DNA of 64,000 bases, from assembly GCA_050084985.1 (NCBI GenBank), contig JBITNC010000001.1, positions 28,830,001 through 28,894,000 on the forward strand. Direction: 5' to 3'. The stretch is from Nageia nagi (taxonomy: Eukaryota; Pinophyta). A program made the position numbers and the translations under genes. The notes under the pieces are model-generated. The model worked only from the letters and a program-made list of their open reading frames with translations. It made no database searches and was not told where the DNA came from. Positions within the stretch are counted from its first letter, which is position 1; the number at the start of each line of letters is the position of its first letter. Shown here piece by piece: positions 46,740-57,205 of the stretch.

Positions 46740-47547
46740 AGTGCTAGATGAAAGCCATGAAAGTCGAGTATGAGGCACTTATGAAAAATAAAACTTGGGA
46801 CTTGATTCCTTATCCCAATAAAAAGAATATGATTGGTAATAAATGGATCTATAAGGTCAAGTTCAATTCAATAAGAGATATTAAGAAATATAAGGCAAGG
46901 TTAGTAGTTAAAAGTTTTGCTCAGAAATATAGTGGAGATTATGAGAAAACCTTTGCTCCCATGGTAAACATGCCTACTATAGGAGTTATCCTTGTTCTTT
47001 CTACAACTCAAAGATGAAATTTTTTTTAATTTAACATCAAGAGTGCATTTTTCAATGGTGACTTAGATGTGGAAATCTTCATAAATCAACCAAAAAGGTT
47101 TATTGTGGAAGGTAAAGAGTCCTTTATGTACAAGCTAAAGAAGTCATTGTATGGACTTAAGCAAGCACCTCGAGCTTGGTACAAAAAGATTTCAAGATAC
47201 TTTATAAACATTGGATTCTTAAAATATTTTTTTAACTCCGATCTATATGTGCTCAATCAAAGAAAAGATGTGGTCTTGATTCTCCTTTATGTGGATGGTC
47301 TTTTGATTACTGAGAATAATGACGAAATCATTCAAGAGTGCATATCCAAACTTAAGGTAAGGTTTGAAATGACTAATCTTGGTCTCTTACACTACTATCT
47401 TGGAATGCAAATGTATCAATACAAGGATTATACTTACCTCAATCAATCTAAATATATATCAGATATTTTGCAAAAGTTTAAAATAGAGTGTAGATATGTT
47501 GCAATCCCAATTTCTCCTAGAATCACTGTTTCTCTAAGCTCCAACTC
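46740..47547 (+). pseudogene. C3 reverse transcriptase, cut by C4
   Basis: Frames 46748-47017 and 47069-47551 give MKAMKVEYEALMKNKTWDLI, NKWIYKVKFNSIRDIKKYKA, SAFFNGDLDVEIFINQP and [20 protein letters not shown]. The catalytic box reads LLYVDGLLI (47285-47305), Gly for the second Asp of YVDD. The frame ends at ISPRITVSLSSNS where C4 begins (duplication TTAAT 47548-47552). The domain continues at 56532. Confidence 0.85.
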
Positions 47548-47552
47548 TTAAT

Positions 47553-48030
47553 TGTAGAAATTAGACCTACTCTAATTCTCAAGGTCCAAGACTAGGAAAC
47601 TCAATCATTCAACATAACACCATTCACACAAGATAACACAAATATAATGTCGTTCCTCCCTCCATGGGAGTACATCCATAACTAGTTCTCAATTCTCAAT
47701 TTATGCACCTCTTACTACAATTCTCTTTCTCTCCTACACAAACTAGTAGAGTAATCTTACTCCAAAAACTTAGTTATGTTACAAGAGGAGAGGCCCTCTA
47801 TTTATAGCTTGAGAGCACCTCCTTAACCTCCCTTTAACCCCAGGGTAAGGTTAGGGTTATAATAAATGTATGACCTAACTTTAACCTACCAACTACCCCA
47901 TGGTAAGGTCAAAGTCCACACATAATAAAGAATTCAATTAATCCCTTAAGGTATCTACATATCTTTTAAGTGATTAATTGAATTTACAAGGAGTTTAGAT
48001 ATTCATAATATTTCATTACAAATTCTAACA
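47553..48030 (-). repeat. C4 3' LTR
   Basis: A 478-bp repeat. On the plus strand it starts TGTAGAAATTAGACC and ends AAATTCTAACA. A TATA box on the minus strand is at 47799-47806. About 19 differences from the 5' copy, including two small indels. Confidence 0.93.
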
Positions 48031-48513
48031 CTCCCCCTTAATGCAATATTGGGATAGAGCATAGAAGAGAGAAGAGAGAGAGTAAGAGAGAGTTCTCCTC
48101 CATAGAGATACAAGTGGAGATGAGAACATTTACATATTTGAGAATCTTTTTGAGAACTAGTTTGAGACTCACTACATTACCATTTGACAAAATGGTTTAC
48201 AATACAATCATTAACCACCACTAGTTTTACTGTACATAATAGTCGATCAACTTTAAGCTGACATGTGAGTCTCCATGAGCTTGCTTACACAAGGTGAGTA
48301 ACCTGCATTTCTGAAGAAGATCCTGCATGCTACAAGGAACTCATGAATAAAATCAGTTAGATGCATCATATATTCAAATAAGAGAATCAAGTAATGTCAT
48401 CTTATAAATAACTGATCAATGGTGCACTATAAGTCATCACAGAGATGCCAAGCCATCACTCATAGTCACCTGTTGTATATAGACATGTGTTGATTATTAA
48501 TAGAGCATATAAA

Positions 48514-49020
48514 TTATACAACAAGTTTCTCACACAGAGCAAACTTACCACGGAGGTATAAAATGTACAACAAGTTCCTCACGCAGAGCGAACTTACCAC
48601 GGAGGTATATTAATTATATGCTCAAAAAATTGTACAAGTTTCTCATGTAGAGCAAACTTACCACGGAGTTATAAAATGTACAACAAGTTTGTCATGCAGA
48701 GCAAACTTACCACGGAGGTATAAAAATGTACAACAAGTTTGTCATGTGGAGCAAACTTACCACGGAGGTATAAAATGTACAAGTTTGTCACGCAGAGCAA
48801 ACTTACCATGGAGGTATAAAAAATGTACAACAAGTTTATCACGCAGAGCAAACTTACCACAGAGGTATAAAATGTACAACAAATTTGTCATGCAGAGCAA
48901 ACTTACCACGGAGGTATAAGAATGTACAATAAGTTTGTCACGCAGAGCAAACTTACCATGGAGGTATAAAAAATGTACAACAAGTTTATCACGCAGAGCA
49001 AACTTACCATGGAGGTATAT
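48514..49020. repeat. Minisatellite in C4, ten units of about 50 bp
   Basis: The marker ACTTACCA recurs at 48543, 48592, 48656, 48705, 48755, 48801, 48852, 48901, 48951 and 49002, a spacing of 46-51 bp with one 64-bp unit. The unit reads roughly GTACAACAAGTTTGTCACGC followed by AGAGCAAACTTACCACGGAG and GTATAAAA. It lies between the end of pol and the 3' LTR. A single related unit is found in C3 at about 57278-57335 on the other strand. Confidence 0.92.
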
Positions 49021-49093
49021 CATAATCAACACACACTATATAACAACAACAAAAGAGCCTCTTAGAGGTGAAGTTATCATCACTAACAAAAGT

Positions 49094-49985
49094 TCAAACT
49101 TCACTCCCCCTTGAGGGCAACTTCACCAACCCGAGAGAATCCCTAAGCTTGCTGAACTGAGCTTCAGGAAGGGGTTTGGTGAATAAATCAGTAGAGTTTT
49201 CAGTAGATGGATAATACTCCAAGTGTATGATGTCATCTAGAACCTTCTCCTTAATAAAATGGGCTTGGATTTCCACATGTTTGGTTCTCTGATGGAACAC
49301 AGGATTCTTAGCCAAAGAGATAGCCGATTGATTATCTGAAGAAATAAGAGATGGGCCATTTTGCTTATACCTACTTTCATTCAGAAGATGCCTCAGCTAA
49401 ATAGCTTCTTGGGTGGCAACAGACATGGCTCGATATTCAGCTTTGGTGGTAGAAAGAGTCATAGCAGGTTGCTTCTTGGAAGCCCAAGAGATAGCACCTG
49501 AACCAATGCTAAACACATATGCAGAGGTTGATTTTCTATCATCTCTATCTCTCCATAATCAAAATCTGAGAACCCAAAGAGAACAATCAAGGGCACTTTG
49601 GAATACTTAAGAGCAAGATCCTTTATCCCTGCCACATACCTCAAGATTTGCTTAACAGCATTGAGGTGTTCAACATATGGTTTTTGCATGAATCATGCCA
49701 TCAGATTCATTGCAAAGGCAATATCAGATCGAAAGATAGTCAGATACAGAAGACTACCGATCAATTGCCTATAAGTTGTAGCATCAGCCATCTAAGAATC
49801 TGAGTTCAGAGATACAACGATTCCAAGAGAAATAGGTATTGCAACATATCTACACTCCTCCATTCCAAACTTTTGTAAGATGTTTGATATATACTTAGAT
49901 TGACTAAGATAAGTACAATCTTTGTGTTAGTATACTTGCATCCCAAGATAGTAATGCAATAGACCTAGATCAGTCATTTCAAATG
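49094..49985 (-). pseudogene. C4 RNase H and end of reverse transcriptase
   Basis: Frames 49459-49689 (MQKPYVEHLNAVKQILRYVA) and 49094-49315 (HQRTKHVEIQAHFIKEKVLD, then STDLFTKPLPEAQFSKLRDS) cover the start and end of copia RNase H. Between them, frameshifts break the ASKK and EAEY region. From 49690 to 49985, reverse transcriptase connection motifs such as GLLHYYLGMQVY and TYRQLIGSLLYL are readable in broken frames. It matches C3 56640-57205 closely. Confidence 0.85.
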
Positions 49986-49991
49986 TTGCCT

Positions 49992-51218
49992 TCAATTTGG
50001 ATATGCACTCTTGGATGATTTCAATATTATGCCAGTTATGAGAAGATCATCCACATAAAGGAGAATTAAGACCACGTCTTTTCCTTGATTGAGTACATAG
50101 AGATCTGAGTCAGAGAAGCACTTGAAAAAACTAATATCTGCAAAGAATTCTAAAATTTTCTTGTACCATGCTCTAGGTGCTTGCTTAAGTCCATACAAAG
50201 ACTTCTTTAGCTTGCACACAAGAGACTCTTTACCTTCTGGAATAAATCCTTCTGGTTGATTCATGTAGATTTCTACATCTAAGTCACCATTGAGAAATGC
50301 ACTCTTGACATCAAGTTGAAAAACTTTCCATCCTTGAGCTGCAAAAAGAGCAAGGATTATCCTGACAGTAGGCATCTTGGCCATAGGAGCAAAGGTTTCC
50401 TCATAATCAATACCATATTTCTGAGTGAATCCTTTGGCCACTAACCTTGCTTTGTATTTTTCAACTTCTCCATCAAAATTGTACTTGACTTTGTATATCC
50501 ATTTATTTCTAATCATATTTTTCTCATTGGGATAAGGAACCAAATCCCAAGTTTCATTTTTCATGAGTGCCTCATACTCAACTTTCATAGCTTCCATCCA
50601 GCACTCTTGCTTGGAAGCTTCTTTGAAGGTTGATGGCTCATTCATATTATCAATTTTGGCAAATAAAGATTTATTCAAGGACATACTTCTTGTAATTCTC
50701 TGAGTTGGAGAATTTTGCTCTTGTGGTGACTTCTCTACATGATCATCCAACCAGTTAGGTGCAGATAAAGAATCATCTGAATCAGACACCTTAGCATGAG
50801 AAGTCGTATCCTCAATAAGTTCATTGAACTTGACATCCCTAGAAATAAAGACTATTTTATGGGATGAGGAGTAGAGCCTGTAACCTCTATGCTGATTATC
50901 ATACCCCATAAAGATGCATTTTTCTGATCTTTTATCCAACTTCTTTCTTTTCTCTGAGGTAATAAAGGCAAATGCATCACAATCGAAGACCTTAAAGTGT
51001 GAGATGTTAGGTTTCTTTCTTGTCCATGCCTCATACGAAGTTTTACCTTCAATTGCTTTAGTAGGACACCTATTTAGGGTGTGAATAGCAGTGTGAATAG
51101 CTTCTCCCCATAAGAAACTAGGAAGGTTACCCAACATGCACCTTGCCATTTCCATAATGGTTCGATTCTTCCTTTCAGCAACTCCATTTTGTTGAGGAGT
51201 GTAAGGGATTATGAATTA
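49992..51218 (-). pseudogene. C4 integrase C-terminal half and reverse transcriptase
   Basis: The 387-codon frame 49992-51155 is the longest intact pol piece. In order it has MEMARCMLGNLPSFLWGEAI (end of the integrase core), [100 protein letters not shown] and the complete catalytic LLYVDDLLITG (about 50030-50063). It ends through a 1-base frameshift near 50030. A TAA at 51201-51203 or within a few bases separates it from the upstream frame; that codon is CAA-like in relatives. Confidence 0.88.
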
Positions 51219-52577
51219 TCGTTTGATCCCATGTTTAACACAATAGTCGTTAAACTCATTGCTATTATACTCACTCCCATTATCAGATCTCAGCATCTTG
51301 ATCTTAAAATCAGTTTGATTTGCAACAAGAGCCTTGAAGTCTTTAAACCTGTCAAAAGTTTGATCCTTGTGCTCAAGTAGATAACCAAATGTCATCCTAC
51401 TGAAGTCATCAATGAAGGTTAGAACATAAGAAGCTCCCCCTAGAGACTTAATCTGAAATGGACCCATCAAATCTAAATGCACAAGCTGAAGAGGATGAGT
51501 AGCCCGAGTTGCCTTATCCTTTTCAAACTTTTGCCTATTCATCTTTCCTAGAATGCACCTTTCATAGAGACCAATTGTGGGTGAAATATTAGGTAAACCT
51601 TCCACAAGTTCTTGATTTTTCATATCTTGAATACTCTTGTGGTTAAGGTGCCCTAATCGTTGATGCCAAAGATTACCCTTTGAACAAACATTTGCAGTAA
51701 GACACATCTTTGACGGAACTTGATCCATAATATAAAAGTCATCCTTTACTGATCCTTTCATTAAGGTGGTAAGTCCTTTCTTAACACACCAGGAGTGTGA
51801 GGTAAACTCAAATGAGTATCCTTTCCTTGTAATCTGAATTACGGAGATAAGATTCATCCTTAGTTTAGGCACATAAAAGACATTATCAAGAGTCTTTCCA
51901 TGAATCTTCACACTCCCTATTCTTTGAACATCAAGAACTGAATTATCACCTATCATAACTGCATCCTTCTTATACTTATAAAAGTTTTTAAACTTATCAT
52001 TTTCATAACACATGTGATTAGTGCATCCTGAATCAACAATCCAATCATTTGAAATAGTTTGAGTCATTGAGTAGTAGGCAACAGTAGCAGTATGCTTATT
52101 CTTCTTTTTATTATTGAAATTTCTCATATTTGCATTTTTCTTGCCTTTTTGAGCAAATTTCTTTGTATGACAATCATACTCTTTGTGCCCAAAGATGCCA
52201 TAAAAGTTACAATTTCCATCAAACTTTTTCTGAGGTGTTGGATTGCTTGATCCAGCTTTGTCATTCCTTTGCATGAAGTTGCCATTATTGTTGTCCTTTT
52301 TCTCATACTTCCTGAAGGTAGATGAGGATTTGTTATCTTTGAATTTATAATGTTTGAACTTCTTCTTAAAAGGAGTTTTGGTTGCTCCTAGAGCAATGTT
52401 ATTATCCTTTGGATAAAGGTTCAACATTTTCTTATTCAAAGTTTCCTCATGCTTCATAAGGAGTCTAGAAAGGTTATCAAGAGAGATGACATCTTCTTCA
52501 TCATCAAGCCTAGTTTCCATAACCACGACAAAGTTACTGAATTTTGTAGAAAGGCTTTGAAGAATGATGAAGACCAT
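51216..52577 (-). pseudogene. C4 gag C-terminus, protease and integrase N-terminal half
   Basis: A 453-codon frame. It holds the second half of gag (SKFSNFVVVMETRLDDEED), a knuckle-like CNFYGIFGHKEYDC with Tyr at the second Cys position (about 52172-52215), the intact protease site WIVDSGCTNHMC (about 52015-52050), the integrase zinc region LWHQRLGHLNHKS with CILGKMNR, and the core with VHLDLMGPF, FIDDFSRMTFGYLLEHKDQT and MLRSDNGSEYNSNEF. It ends in a stop just before the NGVAERKNRT catalytic Glu region. Confidence 0.9.
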
Positions 52578-52616
52578 GAACTCATCATTGATCCAGTTGC
52601 ACCCACAGCCAACCAG

Positions 52617-53033
52617 TTATGTCCTGAGGTCAATGATTTTGTTCAAGTAAATAGAAGCACTTTCATATTCTCCTTGATGATATTGCAACAAATTTTGTAA
52701 AATAGTGAACCTCCTTGAAAATTTTGACCCAAGGTAAATTTTCTTCAGTCTATCCCAAGCTTCCTTTGCTGATGTTGAAGAAGAGATCATGAGAAGGACG
52801 TCATCAGAACCTGCATGATAGATCATTGAAGTTGCTAACTCATTTTTTGAGTTGTAGATTTCAAGAGCCTTCTCATCTGTAGGAGCGACCATGTCTTCAT
52901 TAACTGTCTGCCATAGCTTCCTTGCTTGTAACTCAGCTTTCATACGAGGTTCCCATATGCCAAAGTTGGAACCGTCGAGTATATGCTTGGGTATGAAGGT
53001 TTCAACCATTGCTACACAAAAGTAAATATGCAA
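52617..53033 (-). pseudogene. C4 gag, N-terminal half
   Basis: The frame starts at 53033 and has an internal Met at 53009 followed by VETFIPKHILDGSNFGIWEP. That is the standard copia gag start with its G-x-N-F/Y-x-x-W motif, so the internal Met is the likelier start. It continues KAELQARKLWQTVNEDMV, TSAKEAWDRLKKIYLGSKFS and ends DLRT at TAA 52617-52619. The next codons continue in the same frame in 51216-52577, so a single stop separates the two halves. Confidence 0.88.
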
Positions 53034-54544
53034 TAAGAATGAAAATTTTTACAATTTACCATCTATACAAATAAAACATTGATAAGTAAACATGTCCCAC
53101 ATGTGCAAACTTATAAACCAAGATCCGTAGAAGGATAAAGTTGAGGTTGTTTTCTTATATAGAATTAAGCCTTCACTTAGATACCCGCAGAGTGGAGCCC
53201 AAGTACTACCAGTCCTCAACCAGTTCACCTTGGTCAGTAATATACTCTCACAAGGAGAAGTACCAACTATTTTTCAAGGATCCAACATATCTTGGACCGG
53301 CCATTTTAATTATCTTGTTTAAGGTTTTCAATTTTTCTCCTAGGTTATCAGGATAATCCCTGAATAGACGTGCGGACATGTGGTATCACTACACACATGC
53401 CTGTCCACCTAATAGAGTTATGTCCAATCCAACAGAGGTCTTAGGGGCAATTAAGATGGATTTACCACCACTTGGCTCTTCGAACTAAAAGGGCTCCAGT
53501 CTACCCTATCCTCCCCTCGTGGCTCCCCAAACAAGTCATGTTGTAGAAAAGTACGTGCAGATGTGTTCATTTTAGGGGTTACTTTCAATATTTTACGTTT
53601 TGCAAGTATAAAGCAATTGTGCAAAAATATAAAGTATTAAAATACATCATCCACAAGAACTTGAAACCTTAAGAGTCTAATGGGTTTTGTACTAACCTCT
53701 AAAGGATATTTTACATTTTGCATACTTTGCTCAAATTTATAAATTCATTCAACACTTTAATGAATTTTAAAAAAAGGCTAAGTCCTACTTAGCATTAATC
53801 CATAACTTAAACATTAAGTAATAAACATGCATCATTTATCTCAAAAAAAATGTATTATTTAACTTAAATTTTAAGTACTAAGCATGCTTTATTCCTCAAA
53901 CAAGATTAAGAGGCATGCATTACAAATTTAGCATGCAAGATCTAGATAAAATTTTAAGTAGAAATTATACAAATTCCCCCCTTTTCACTTAAAGTTTTAT
54001 CCCTAAAAACTTGTATGCTAAAAATTATCTTTTAAGTATGCATTTATATTTTAAGTAAAAAAAATTCCCTTGTTTACTTAAAAAATAACATACTTAAATA
54101 TTTATCCTTCAAAGATAGCATACTTAGATTACCTTAGCAAATTTTTACTAAAAAATGTTTTGCCTAAGTAAATTACCATACTTAGAAAAAAAATACTAAG
54201 GGATTGACATTCTAGAAATTGCGTGTGCACCTTAGTAAATGCAATATTAAAAATTATTTTAAGCATCTTTTTTTAAAAGGTAAGCAAAGTTTAAAAAAAT
54301 ATTCACTACTTTCCAAGTCTACAAGAATTAAATGGAAAAAGAGGAGACCCATACCCCTATTACATGCATATTTAATGCTACTTTTATCTCAAGCACTCCA
54401 AGTCAAAAAAAATAAATGCACATAGGTAAAATAGTGATGGCTACCCTTCCCTTACCAAGAAGGAGCATACGTTGCTTTTGGAAGTGCATTTAGTCAACAA
54501 AAAAATAAAAAAAAAATTAATGTACAAAGAGGGCAATGTTAAGG

Positions 54545-54635
54545 AGAAGATGCAGAGGGCTATGGTAGGGAGACCACCGCCGCGAGAAGGGGGAACTGCG
54601 GTAGGGAGATCGCCACCGCGAGGAGGGGGGGCTAC
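54545..54635. repeat. GC-rich two-copy repeat in the C4 leader
   Basis: GGTAGGGAGACCACCGCCGC is followed, about 36 bases on, by GGTAGGGAGATCGCCACCGC, each with a GAG-AAG/AGG-GGG tail. It lies at one edge of the captured block. Confidence 0.8.
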
Positions 54636-54639
54636 AATA

Positions 54640-54870
54640 GCTTTAGTGAGAATATCAACCTTTTTTTTGTGTCTGTCCGTTCATGTATCTTTATAACACG
54701 ATGAACTATAGGAATCTCTCGACCATCAACATGGAACACTACAATTTCTCCTACGCAAATGGGTGCTTTGCTCATATGGAGAAACAATATGTTACCTCTT
54801 CTAAATCCAGGTTCCATGCTTCCTGAAAGCACAACAACCACTGGCGATTCGCTTCTAGTTATAGTTTTTT
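54640..54870 (-). pseudogene. SEC11: SEC11 signal peptidase catalytic subunit fragment
   Basis: The minus strand reads [18 protein letters not shown], then [20 protein letters not shown] and [17 protein letters not shown]. This matches the eukaryotic SEC11 subunit of the ER signal peptidase, including the catalytic Ser in SGSMEP and the His in PIVHRV. After a shift in an A8 run (54660-54668) the frame continues VDILTK. About 75 of roughly 170-180 residues are present; the N-terminal membrane anchor and C-terminal part are missing. No intron is seen in the fragment. It is in the same orientation as C4. Gly-to-Arg and Asp-to-Asn changes suggest it is no longer selected. Confidence 0.9.
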
Positions 54871-54919
54871 TATGTTTAATTTGCAGTGGAGGATGCGGAT
54901 TAAAGGAGAACATAGACAT

Positions 54920-55375
54920 AATGAAGAGAAACTGTTAGTTTAAGGGTGAAAGCAGAGGGCACAACAGCTCATGTAAGCCCAAGGAGAGGGATGACGGTGG
55001 TGAGGTGCGTCGCATGAGTGGATAGTCCTCCAGTATTTGCTCTGATCGTGGAGAAATTGCAGCAAAGGCACACGCGACCAAAGGGAAGATAGGAGGGGAT
55101 GATAGAACAGTGGATCAATGTCAGAGAAGGATGAGCAGGAATAAGGGGGCTTTGTTGCTTTCTGGATGGTGCACCGTTACCTGAAGCTTGTCCACCGTCT
55201 CATTTTCGTGAGCTTGGGTGTGTGTATGACACCCTCTAGCAACGATTCTCTTCTACGAGAGTTTGGCGCATCTGACATCAAGGAAGTTCTTCTTGCCAAT
55301 GATTAGCTTCCTCGATTTTCTAGGAGAAAGGTTGAGGAGCGATGCGAGAAAGGCTACGTAGGGTCAGTCCATAAG
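54920..55375. other. GC-richer captured sequence between the SEC11 and PPR fragments, unidentified
   Basis: Balanced base composition, unlike the AT-rich element. No recognisable domain. In minus-strand orientation it lies upstream of SEC11, so it may be part of the donor locus or a third fragment. Confidence 0.45.
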
Positions 55376-55379
55376 ACTA

Positions 55380-55545
55380 CATTTCGATGAGGCATTCTTC
55401 TCAAACAATTCGCAGACCCTTTCAACGTATCCGTTTTGTGCATATCCTCCGACCATTGCAGTCCATAAGTCTGCATTTCGGGGAGGCATTTTGTCAAACA
55501 GTTCGCAGACCCTTTCAACGTACCGTTTTGTTACTTGACCCCCCC
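55380..55545 (-). pseudogene. PPR protein fragment, two repeats
   Basis: The minus strand reads YVERVCELFDKMPPRNADLW, TAMVGGYAQNG, then YVERVCELFEK and a damaged second copy. These are PLS-class pentatricopeptide repeats (A-x-x-L-F-D-K-M-P-x-R-N-x-x-x-W-T-A-M-I). The DNA repeat CGCAGACCCTTTCAACGTA recurs with a period of about 94 bp, close to the 93 bp expected of a 31-residue motif. PPR proteins process organelle RNA. No start, stop or further motifs, so this is a fragment in the same orientation as SEC11 and C4. Confidence 0.85.
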
Positions 55546-55588
55546 CCAAATTTTTATATATATAAAAATGCTGATAACTATATTTTTT

Positions 55589-55591
<3 letters not shown>

Positions 55592-55619
<28 letters not shown>
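55592..55619. repeat. (AT)14 microsatellite in the C4 leader
   Basis: It is about 50 bp from the PPR fragment, on its upstream side in element orientation, as the (TA)13 tract is in C3. A smaller TATATATA lies at 55556-55563. Confidence 0.9.
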
Positions 55620-55622
<3 letters not shown>

Positions 55623-56034
55623 AAAATGATAAATTTTATGACAAACAAAACCCTCATAAACCCCCTTTTTTTTTAATGGGATTAGTGATTAATCAATGTT
55701 ACTAACAAATAAAATGTTAGTAAAAAAAATTTGCATTACATAGTATCCTCTTAAAAGGTATATTATGTATTAAGCATTTTGTAAAAAATATGCTACTAAC
55801 ATAAGAGGTTAGTATAAAAAATGCTTGCATTGCCATTTTGATCATATTTTGCAAAAAAATAAGCTCTAATATCTTACAAAATATGTTAGTATCTAATGCA
55901 ATAATCCATAAGATAACCAAATGAGGAGGAAATTTTATACCTTCTCTTAGTTTTACCTCACCAATGGGATATAAGATGAGAAATGAAGAAGGATGAAGAA
56001 CCTCCAAGATGTAGAAGAAGAGCTTCCACACCAA

Positions 56035-56046
56035 GCTCTGATACCA
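56035..56046 (-). other. C4 primer-binding site
   Basis: The minus strand reads TGGTATCAGAGC, an exact initiator tRNA-Met site, two bases inside the 5' LTR. Confidence 0.93.
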
Positions 56047-56048
56047 AT

Positions 56049-56526
56049 TGAAGGAATTAGACCTACTCTAATTCTCAAGGTCCAAGACTAGGAAACTCAA
56101 TCATTCAACATAACACCATTCACATAAGATAACACAAATATAATATGGTTCCTCCCTCCTTGGGAGTACATCCAGAACTAGTTCTCAATTCTCAATCTAT
56201 GCACCTCTTACTACAATTCTCTTCCTCTCCTACACAAACTAGTAAAGTAATCTTACTCCAAATCTTAGTTATGTTACAAGAGGAGAGGCCCTCTATTTAT
56301 AGCTTGAGAGCACCTCCCTAACCTCCCTTTAACCCAAGGGTAAGGTTAGGGTTACAATAAATGTATGACCTAACTTTAACCTACCAACTAACCCCATGGT
56401 AAGGTCAAAATCCACACATAATAAAGAATTCAATTAATCCCTTAAGGTATCTACATATCCTTTAAGTGATTAATTGAATTTACAAGGAGTTTAGATATTC
56501 ACAATATTTCATTACAAATTCTAACA
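56049..56526 (-). repeat. C4 5' LTR
   Basis: A 478-bp repeat. On the plus strand it begins TGAAGGAATTAGACC and ends AAATTCTAACA, followed by the target duplication TTAAT (56527-56531). TATA box on the minus strand at 56294-56301. Confidence 0.93.
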
Positions 56527-56531
56527 TTAAT

Positions 56532-57205
56532 TACCTAATTGGTAATCTTTTGTACTTGACTATATCCAAGCCACATATTGCCTTTGTAGTCAATCTAATG
56601 GCACGATTCATGTAAAAAGCTTATGTTGGGCACCTCAATGTTGTTAAGCAAATCTTGAGGTATGTTGCAAGGACTAAGGATCTTTCTCTCAAGTATTCTA
56701 AATTGCCCTCATTTGTTCTCTCTAGATTCTTAGATTCTAACTATGGGAGAGATAGAGATGATAGAAAGTCAACCTCTACGTATATGTTTAGCATTGGTTC
56801 AGGTGCTATCTCTTGGGCTTCTAAGAAGCAACCTACTATTTCTCTTTCCACCATAGAAGCTGAATATCATGTCATGTCTGTTGTAGTCCAAAAAGCCATT
56901 TGGCTAAAGCATCTTCTGAAAGAAATTAGGTATGAGCAAGGTGGCTCATCTTTGATCTCTTCAGATAATCAGTTAGTTATTTCTTTGGCTAAGAATTAGT
57001 GTTTCATCAAAAAATAAAACATGTGGAAATCCATGCCCATTTTATCAAGGAAAAGGTTCTTGATGGCATCATACACCTGGAGTATTATCCATCCACCTTA
57101 AACTTCGCTAATTTATTCACCAAGCCCCTCTCGGAAGCTCAATTTTGTAACCTTAAGGATGCTATCGGGTTGGTGAAGTTGCCCTCAAGAAGGAGTGAAG
57201 TTTGA
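56532..57205 (+). pseudogene. C3 end of reverse transcriptase and RNase H
   Basis: Resumes C3 pol after C4: LIGNLLYLTISKPHIAFVVN, then frame 56655-56999 with MRYVARTKDLSLKYSKLPSF, STYMFSIGSGAISWASKKQP, LSTIEAEYHVMSVVVQKAIW and SSDNQLVISLAKN. A stop at 56997-56999 is followed by 57001-57205 with VEIHAHFIKEKVLDGIIHLE and LFTKPLSEAQF. Catalytic Glu of EAEY and Asp of SSDNQ are kept. The downstream tail KLPSRRSEV matches C4. Confidence 0.87.

Larger units (their letters stand above)
53040..56034 (-). other. C4 long leader
   Basis: About 3.0 kb between primer site and gag. In element order: AT-rich 56034-55620, the (TA)n tract, a GC-rich block with PPR and SEC11 fragments (about 55550-54430), AT-rich 54430-53700, then 53580-53040, which is shared with C3. 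Confidence 0.75.
47553..56526 (-). mobile_element. C4, Ty1/copia retrotransposon with SEC11 and PPR fragments in its leader
   Basis: The element is 8,974 bp with 478-bp LTRs (47553-48030, 56049-56526) and a perfect TTAAT target duplication (47548-47552, 56527-56531). The primer site is at 56035-56046 and the polypurine tract at 48031-48040 (AAGGGGGAG on the minus strand). Gag-pol runs 53033 to 49094. The unusual size comes from a leader of about 3.0 kb and a tandem-repeat array of about 0.5 kb before the 3' LTR. LTR identity is about 96% by eye, so it is younger than its host C3, of the same family. Confidence 0.93.

Noticed and set aside
48514-49020. CRISPR-like array
   Set aside because: The spacing is regular, but the units are repeats along their whole length with no unique spacers, and the array lies in a plant retrotransposon.
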